A DNA stretch of 64,000 bases from Talpa occidentalis (taxonomy: Eukaryota; Chordata; Mammalia; Eulipotyphla; Talpidae), in NCBI RefSeq assembly GCF_014898055.3, contig NW_023604295.1, positions 139,158,676 to 139,222,675 of the forward strand. Direction: 5' to 3'. Under the pieces are notes generated by a model, which was not told the DNA's origin, made no database searches, and saw only the letters and a list, made by a program, of their open reading frames with translations. The translations under genes were made by a program, and so were the position numbers. Below, piece after piece: positions 48,401-57,400 of the stretch (its first letter is position 1; every line of letters begins with the position of its first letter).

Positions 48401-51400
48401 CACAGTGTTTAAAACCCACATTTTTAAAGTTAGACTGGTTAACCTTGTACAATACTATAACATGGTACTTTAGAATTAGAAGCATAGAGAAGTAACATTT
48501 GCTGCCAAAAGAGTCATATTTATTAACTCAACAAAGCTATAAGGAGGAGGATTTGAAAGCCAGAACACAGTATTTCATCTTGAGATTCATTTTTGATCTT
48601 TATCATCAAGAGTTTTCACAAAATCACTTAAAAAAAAAAACTGGACATGCTAATCATTCCTATAAAACCGAAAGTTTATGAATTTTTCATCGCAGCATTG
48701 TGCCTTTCAAGTTAGCTGTAAATATTTATAAATCCCCTTTCCAACCTATATAAAGGTAGAATAAAACTACAAGAATCAGAGACAATAGCATTTGACTTAT
48801 TTTTGGGGGGATATGTAAGATTTTGCAAATAAAAAATAATGATAATGTGTCATGATGTAACCCAAAGCAGGGGAGGAAGAGTCAGTGTCTTAAATTGTAC
48901 ATATTCTTTTGAAAGAGCTAAACCTTTCCCAACCATTGAGCTAGAAACAAGGAACTTGAATGTTAGTGGCTTTTGTAGAATTTATGAAAACACGTACTGT
49001 AGTCAATTTAAATTTAGCTTTGTCTCATCCTAAAACTTTGAATCTGAGACACACTAGACTGTTACCTGAATAAAAGTCCCTTCATCTGACAAGAAAAGAA
49101 CAGGGTGTTTCAGGGGCTTATTGTTAGGGCCTTATTATTTTTCTAGGAATTTTTTTTCTATGTGGGCAGGAAAACTGGTTGTCACATCATCTAGTTTTTA
49201 TGAGACTATAAAGCTCTAACACAAAAAGTATATGTAATATTGGTTACCATTTTCTGTCCTTTACAAATACCTATCCCGATGAACCTTTGCTTATCAACTA
49301 AAAATTGAGGAGACAAGAACTTGATACATGGTACACTCTCTATCATTCAAAATGGGTTTGATTTTGTTTCAGAATTCATTTTGGAATGAAAGGCTCCGTC
49401 ATGATTAATCCGCCTGAGTATAAAAGTAAAAATGGAGTTTCTCCTGTTTTTGAAGTGCAGCTTACCAAAGATTTGATTTGTTTCTTTGACTCATCGGTGG
49501 AATTCAGGTAAAAAATAAGAGAAATGGACCTCAGCTGCAGAACCAGGGTTCTTAACAATTTGGTCTGGGATGTTGCATAGGGGTAGATCAATAAATAGAG
49601 GAAGGATGGATGGATGGATGGGTGGATGGATGGATGGATGGATATATTGATGGATGGATGGGTGGATGGATGGATGGATATATTGATGGATGGATGGGTG
49701 GATGGATGGATGGATATATTGATGGATGGATATATTGATGGATGGATGGATGGATGGATGGATGGATATATAAATGTATTGTAAGGGCTAAAACCTCATT
49801 TTAAAAGAAACTTCAGATAAAATAGTTTGTTAAGGTCTTTGTTGTTTGGTTATCTAACTCTTATTCCAGATTAACATAAAGTGTGTATATTTTTATCATA
49901 CCTCACTTTAAATGACACTTTGTGAAACTGTAACCAGACTTATGATTAATGTGTTTTATATTCTTTTCTATAGAAACTCAGCAGAAAGCCAACAGAGAAT
50001 AAGAATGATGGAAGAATTAGATGTATGTTCACCTAAATTTAGTTTCTCAAGAGCTGAAAATGAAGTTCGAAAGCAGAAAGGACGGATGCTCTGTGATGTG
50101 TTAATAGATCAGAAAGTGCTGCCTGGGGTAGGAAACATCATCAAAAATGAAGCTCTTTTGGACAGTGGTCTCCACCCGGCTGTTAAAGTAGGTTATGGGT
50201 ATTTTTTTAAATGATAAATCTGTATTTTTAAATACGGTGAAGGGACCAACATGGAACACTTAAATTTCTATGGTGGTATCATTCTCCCCAGACTGTGTGG
50301 GCCCTCCTTCTAGTCATGGCTCATGTCAGCTCCTAGGTGAGGGACACCCTGACTTCTACTTCAGATGTCTGTCAGTCACATCCCCCTTCTTCCTACTCCT
50401 AAGCTTTGAAAACTCACTTTGCTTTTTTATTTTCTCCATGCTATTTATCACTTTCAAATGTACCTTAATACCCACTAGTTAGATTTCTTTTTTTTTTAAG
50501 ATTTATTAATTTATGCATACAAGAACTGGGGGACAGGCCAAAGGTGTGGGTAGTGAGAGGATTCACCAGAGACAGAGTGGGGAGCAGAACAGGTAGACTG
50601 ACTGAAATATGCTGTTGAGGGGAGCAGCAGGTGAGGCAAGAGAGGTCTGCTGCACCATGTGGGTATCTCCCTGGCCAGGGATCGAACTCGTGCTGCAGTG
50701 GCTGCAGATAGCTTCATAATGCTGTGCTTCACCCTTTGTGCCACCAGAGAGGGCCCTAGATTTCTTGTTTAGGATCTGTCTCCTCACACAGGCATGCGAC
50801 CTCTGTGAGGATAGGGTCTGTTCTGCTCACTGACGTAGCCAAATCTCTCGAATAGTGTCTGGCACATGGTAGGCGTTAAAGACTTGTTTGTTGAGAGGAG
50901 CCCACAACTTTCCTTTTGTGTCTGGCATAATTCAGTTCACACTCTACACACACTCATGTTCTTGTTTTTGTCTACTGGAGACAATATGGATTGCTGTTTC
51001 AGTAGAATGGCAGGAATGAAAGTCGGAACAGGGCAGTGGGAATACATGGTCAGCCAGGAAATGGAAACAAGCTTAGCATGCTTGTTAATGTAGCTTAGCT
51101 TAGAGTGAGGGAAATAGTAGACTCTTAGATGAAGATGTCAGGAAAAGAACTGGGTTTTGTTATTGTTGTTCTTGCTTTTCAGTTGCAAGGACTTGAACTA
51201 ATTTATAGGTCGAAGAAAGAGAAAACTGGTAGAAAGAGGTTAAAATTGTAGAAAGGAGAATGGTGATAAATTAATACAACAGAGAAGGTCAGAGAGGTTA
51301 AAACCCAAATCCAGGTAGAAGGATTACATATATTTTAGTTTCCAGGGACGAAATCTACCTTTAGGCCTTTATCTACATTCAAATAGTCTCTATCAGTTTA

Positions 51401-54400
51401 GTCATTTTTTCACAGGAATCCAAAGCTACCTTTTTATTTTATGTAGCTATTTCTTAAGTTTTATAAAATTCAAGTCAGTAGGAAATAAGTTTTAGAAGAA
51501 GAAGAAACCAGTTAATGATACTTCTAGATTTCATTCTGCTTTTTGACGAATGTCTGTAAAGAAGGAATAATGAACAGAATTTTAACAAGGATGAGCTTTT
51601 TAAAGTCACTTAGGTTTTTATATGAAAATTGTTTTTTGGGGAAAAAAAGAACCCAGAATATTCTTACCCCAAATATTATTATTATTATCTCTGTTAAACT
51701 GAGAATTTAGCTTTTTAATCTATACATCTGTACATCTGCCAGCCATTCTTCTAGTGAAACACTGTTTGTCCATAATGTCCAAGGGTTTTAAAAATTAAAG
51801 ACATTCTGACTTTTTGCTGTTATCCCCCTAAACACATATGCACAATTACTGGAAAAAGTATAGTTTAACATTTCAAGGTGGAACTGAACATAACATTACC
51901 CTTGAAAACACATATGCCAAATGATAATTAAGTCTGCAAGGGTGACACTGAGATTTATGCCTGACTCTGTCACACACACACACAAAAATCTTTGGTAAGG
52001 TCAGTTTCTGAATTCTTCCATGTGTTAACAAGTACTTCGATATTAATGCATATATATAAATTCATATCTTTTTAAAGCTTGATAGTGACCTGGATGGCCA
52101 TCCACTCCTATGCCTATATTCCCCTTTCTGTTAGCTTTTTTATTTCAAATCCAGCAAGACTTTCAAGTTGGCTGACTTTGAAGACATCTGACACAGAATT
52201 TAGAAATAAAATTTGTAAAAAAATAAAAATGGTATATTTCTGGTTACACTATCTCTTAAAAATAAATCTTCTTTAATGACAGTTGTCATATGAAAAATGG
52301 AGCCCTAGATATATTTATATTTAAAATCTATTTGTAGTTATCTTTGACAGCATTGGCAAGTGGTATTTTTCTACAGTAATGAACAAATTATGAAATTATT
52401 TTCTGTTGTTTTCTATTTTAAGGTTTGTCAGTTAACAGATGAACAGATCCATCACCTTGTGAAAATGACACGTGATTTCAGCATTCTTTTTTACAGGGTA
52501 AGAGCAAAATTTTCCTCTACATAAAATATTAATTTGGTGCTTTTCCATTGCACCAAAAATGTTAAAGCTGTCTAGAGCCATCTAGTGGTGAGAGCATAGA
52601 GATACACTAAGGAAGGGCAGTCTGTTATGGGCGTAATCAACATCTTGAAATCATAGGTCAAAGTTCATTCCAAACTCAACTAACTATATTGAACTATCTT
52701 TATACAAAGTTGGGGAACAACTATGTTGGCATTTTACTTTGACTCCAGTTCTGCTTTTGCACCTAAAAAAATAAAATAGAGGAAGTCTACAGAAATAGAC
52801 TCAATACTTTGAGGTAAATAAATTTCCTCAATCAGATTTTGCCACTTGCTCTCTGTGTGTTTTAGTTTACATACCTTGTTTAAGCTTATTTTCTTCATCT
52901 GTAAAATGGGTTGGTAACATAGCTCTCCCATTCAAAACTATTACAAGGGTGAAATAAGTACTTACTAAATTGTATATTTTGAAAGTTGTATATATATGCA
53001 TCTTACCAACAAAATATCATCATATCAAACCAGTAGACATAAATATGTCTGTTATTTTCCTTCATAACCCATTTTATATATTCAAAATTTATATTTTTAC
53101 TGTGATCAAAAAGGCATGTACTGTGGGATTCTTCACTAATTGGCCTGAAGTGTTAATGAACTCTTGCTTTACACGTCTGCTTGAAATATCTGTGACTGTT
53201 TTAATATTGTATATGCTCACTTATTCTTCCAGAGAAAGATAATTATAGACAACTGCCTATTTCAATATTTTGCTAAACAAATGTAAGTTAATTTGTCAGC
53301 TTGGTTGTGAGAAGTCATACTCTGGGCTTTTAAATTCACATTGCTGATCTAAACTCAATATGTTCTTTGTAAGAGCTTTAAATGTATTTGAGCAGAATAA
53401 AATGGTCACAGAGAATATCAAAACGTTTCTTGAAACAGAATTTATACCAAAGTAGAACATGCTCTCAGCTAGGATTGCATTTGAATTTTTATTTTCTTTT
53501 TTAATGACTCTATAAATTAAAAAAAAAAAAAAAAACCCTGTCCTTTCTTAGGTCAACAGAAAGGATGATCTTGTTAAACTTTTCCTCCTAGAAATAAATT
53601 TTTTTTGGTCTTGAAACTAACAGCTTCAGTGTTCTAAAAATAATCAGATTTAAAGCTAATCTAGTCTTTTTCTTATAACCACATAATTATGTTTAATTAA
53701 AAAAATCTTAAAAGCATGAAAGACATTTTAAATTATAGAACTTTTATATCCCTTTTAGATAAGAGGGTAAAGCTATGCAAAGAAGAGTTTTGAATACTAA
53801 TGTTATAAAATAACGTCAATTATTTCATATAAGTTGTATTTAACCAATATTACTATTGTCAATACCTTTTTCTCAGATGAAAGAAAAGATTACGTGGACA
53901 TATGTACAAACTTATGTAAATGTTTAACAAACGATTTTCAGAAATGACTTTCAGAAAGTAATTTTCAAAAATGACTTGTTAGCGACACTGTCTTGTAGAT
54001 AACATTTTTATTTATTTATTATTTATTTTTTTTTTTCAGTGCCATAAAGCAGGATCGGCTATCTCTAGACACTATAAAGTTTACAAACGTCCTAATTGTG
54101 GTCAGTGTGGCTGCAAAATCACCGTGTGTCGCTTAGGGGAGAATAGCAGAATGACATATTTCTGTCCTCACTGTCAAAAAGAAAATCCTCAGCTTCTTGA
54201 CATATGGTGAGATATCCAATTTATAGGATACTAGCTGCCCTTCTAGAATCCCAGGACTGACACTCTCAGCTTCCAGTGTGCAGCTGGAATTAGTGCTTTC
54301 ATTCTCCATGCCTACCATCCCCAGTCCATTGAGGAGAACACGCCAAGCCATGGAAGGTTAAGTTTCATTAGCTTTACGGTCAATTTCCCTCTGCAGCCGA

Positions 54401-57400
54401 GCAGGATGTGTTGATGAATTGGATGTGGGATGTGTGGGTAAGAAATGTTGAGACGAACTCGTAGGTTTTAGACCCGGTCAATTGAGTGCATGTGGATGTC
54501 ATTTACTGACATGAAACAAACCATTAGAGTTGCAGATTGAGGGGGAAAGAGGATCATGAATTTTATTTTCCTAGTTTCTTGTGGCTTCCATAACAGCACC
54601 ACAAGCTGGATAGTGAACAGCACCACAAGCTGGATAGTGTACAGCAACTGAAATGTATTCTCTCCCGGTTCTGGATCCTGGAAGCTCCACTTCAGTGGCT
54701 TTGGTCCTAATGATGGTGTGGGCAGGGCTGCCCCCCCAACAGAGGTTCTGAGGGAGAATCCACTGTCGCCTTAGCCAGCTGGAGGCTGCCACCATAACTT
54801 CGCTTTTACTCCCATCTCTGCTCTTTCTTCCAATTACATGTCCCTTATTTGAACACTTGTGGTTGGACTAAAGAAACAGGACGATTTGCCCCTGTCTGTC
54901 GAGGTCCTTACTTAATTACATATGCAAATATCCTCTTTCTTTATAAAATAATGTTTATGAATCCTTTCCCCACCCCACCCCCAACACCTCTGGCCTGTGC
55001 CCCAGCTCTTGCATGCATAAATAAATAAATCTTAAAAAAAAATAAATAAAATAATGTTTATAGATTCCTAGTATTCTGACCTACTATCTTTGGGAGGCCA
55101 GTATTCAACCAATGAGAGACACAGTAAGTTTGAATCCTTATTATACATCAAAAGTGGAGATTAGAAATAATTACTAGTGGGTGATTTAGAAAGGAGGAGG
55201 TAAGGGAAAAAATGCCTCTGAAGTTCCCATGTAAGTGCTTGAAATTACAGATATTATTTTGGAATAGGTAATCATTTCAAAGAGTTTTTTAAAAATATAT
55301 ATCAAATATTCAATATCAATCATGAAAGGAATTGCTGGCATTGGCGTTGTGATTTAACCACAACCACATGACAAGTTCAACAGACCTATCGCATCTCGGA
55401 CTAGGACTAGGACAGATCTTTCTAAAGCCTTTGGATAAAAAGGTCATTATAGGTAGGTGATCATGATTTATGTTTGTGACCAAAAATCTGGATTGGCTTG
55501 AATATTTGCTCACTAATTTATTAATTAGATTGGCAACATATCTAACTAGATAACACATCAAGTAACATTTGTAGCTGAAGGGAAATAATACCAAGTTATT
55601 GTCATCATTCTATCAACAAACCAACATACTGCTTAGTAGATACTATAAATTCCAGAGGCACATGACTTTTTCTAGGTACATGAAATAAATGTCAGACTTT
55701 CCTCAGTTTACTTTCAATACTCTACTTTCTGTATAACTCACTTTCCCCCCTAGTTTGGTTAAATAAACATATTTTAGCTTTGCCTTGGGAAGAGTATCAC
55801 TTAATTAAAGCATTACTTGAGAAACACTTCCTAGTGGTTATGACAAATATTTTTACTTAGTTTAAAAAAGTGCAACTTTTTAATTTGAAATAAAACCACT
55901 TATTGGTTCTTTCTGCCTTTAACAGCAATCAGCAGGGCCCAAGTGAACACATTTTATTCTGGACTAGAACTGAGCAGTAATAAACATGCAACATTTGGAT
56001 ATTAATGGGTCTCTAATAGCTTTTAAAGGATCCAGAATATATATGAATGAGGCAATAGTAACAGCTTAATGATGAACTTTAAAACTTATTTTCTAGCAAC
56101 CTGCCGGCTAGAAGCACACCACTCAGTTGGCCATCCAGTAGGGGGTATGGAATTATGGACTCTGTGGCGCGGAATTTTGAAGAGCAATGGGCTTGTATGA
56201 CTTGTACATTGATAAATCAGCCTTCTTCTGAGACATGTGAGGCTTGCCTGACATCAAGGCCGACTGGTAAGATGACTTTTGATTTTGAGTTCTATTGTAA
56301 AGAAGGTTAATTACAGGAAGTGAGGTATGTATCTTGTTCCAACTTGATATTTCATAACCAAGTAAAATACTTTCTTTCTGAGAGGCTTAAAGGCATCGCC
56401 AGACTTTGCTTGTAAACCAGGCTAATATCCTGTTGAATTTTTTTTTTTAACCGGGAGGAAAAACATGCTTGCTAAAAGAGTATGTGCCTTTGTATCTCAA
56501 AAAACTGAGATGATCACATCTGTTCTCTACTGTTTCTAATGAATTATTCAATAAAGCTTTGTTTTATGCAGATTTCAGCAACTTTTGAGTTTGTTATTCA
56601 GTCCAAGTGTTTCATAAATTGAAAGGGAGGATTTCTGTAAGAATATCTTTGCAGGTGGAATAAGAAAATGCTGATTTTTTTTCCTCTTCTTTATCCTTCC
56701 TACCCCTTGTTATTAAAATCTTTACTCAGACAATTGTACTGATTTCATTGAAATCCTTCAAAATAACTCTTTAGAGCTCACAATTTCATGCGTTCAGAGA
56801 ATGTAAAACCTCAGAGGAAACCTGTGATTAAGAGCTGTCTCATTGATGTGGCTTCCATTGTGTTCTCCAAGTGTTCTTTCTTTCTTCAATTAGAGAAGAG
56901 AAAGTTCATTTTTGACTTATGAACCCCCACATTGTGTTCGCCGTCATACTGTGTTTTGTTCTCTGGGCCAGGAAAACGGCGTCACCCTTGCACAGCTTTG
57001 AGGGGTAGCAGGGGACCTGGGGCTTCTGTTTTTTACCCCCCAGTCCTGCTACAGAATCCTTCAACAGAGCCAGCGGGAAACAAGCCTTAGGTTTTCACAT
57101 TGATTTCAACAATCTGTGATGGTTTTACACACTTCATTAACTATTTTATACTTGTGGAAACATATTTAATAAATGTTAAGTCTTTGTAGTTCATCTTGAC
57201 TTAGTCTAAATAAGCCTCTCACTTTGTCTGCTTCTGCAAGAAATATACCCGATATTCTCGATACCGGCCTGCAATTGCTCATCTAAAGCTTTGTGGGATG
57301 TCACCTCTTAATTACCACTTTTTAACACTTTCCTAATTATAGCAAAATTAATAGCTGAATAACCTTTAATTACTTAACATAAGACAAAGCAAATATAAAT

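Larger units (their letters stand above)
43623..49372 (+). other. NEIL3: NEIL3 intron 2 (5.75 kb)
   Basis: Bounded by GTAAGA and TGTTTCAG. It contains two SINEs, at 47130 and 47582. The stretches 43623-47115 and 47856-49372 hold no gene or repeat that I can name. Confidence 0.9.
50188..52422 (+). other. NEIL3: NEIL3 intron 4 (2.2 kb)
   Basis: Contains an L2 split by a SINE (below). From 50900 to 52422 I see only AT-rich unique sequence with a short CA tract near 51972. Confidence 0.9.
52498..54039 (+). other. NEIL3: NEIL3 intron 5 (1.5 kb)
   Basis: Contains one MIR (52825-52965) and a 17-base A-run near 53518. It ends in an ATTT-rich tract next to the acceptor. Nothing else was seen. Confidence 0.9.
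54207..56096 (+). other. NEIL3: NEIL3 intron 6 (1.9 kb)
   Basis: Contains an old LTR-like remnant and a truncated SINE (below). From 55062 to 56096 nothing assignable was seen. Confidence 0.9.
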
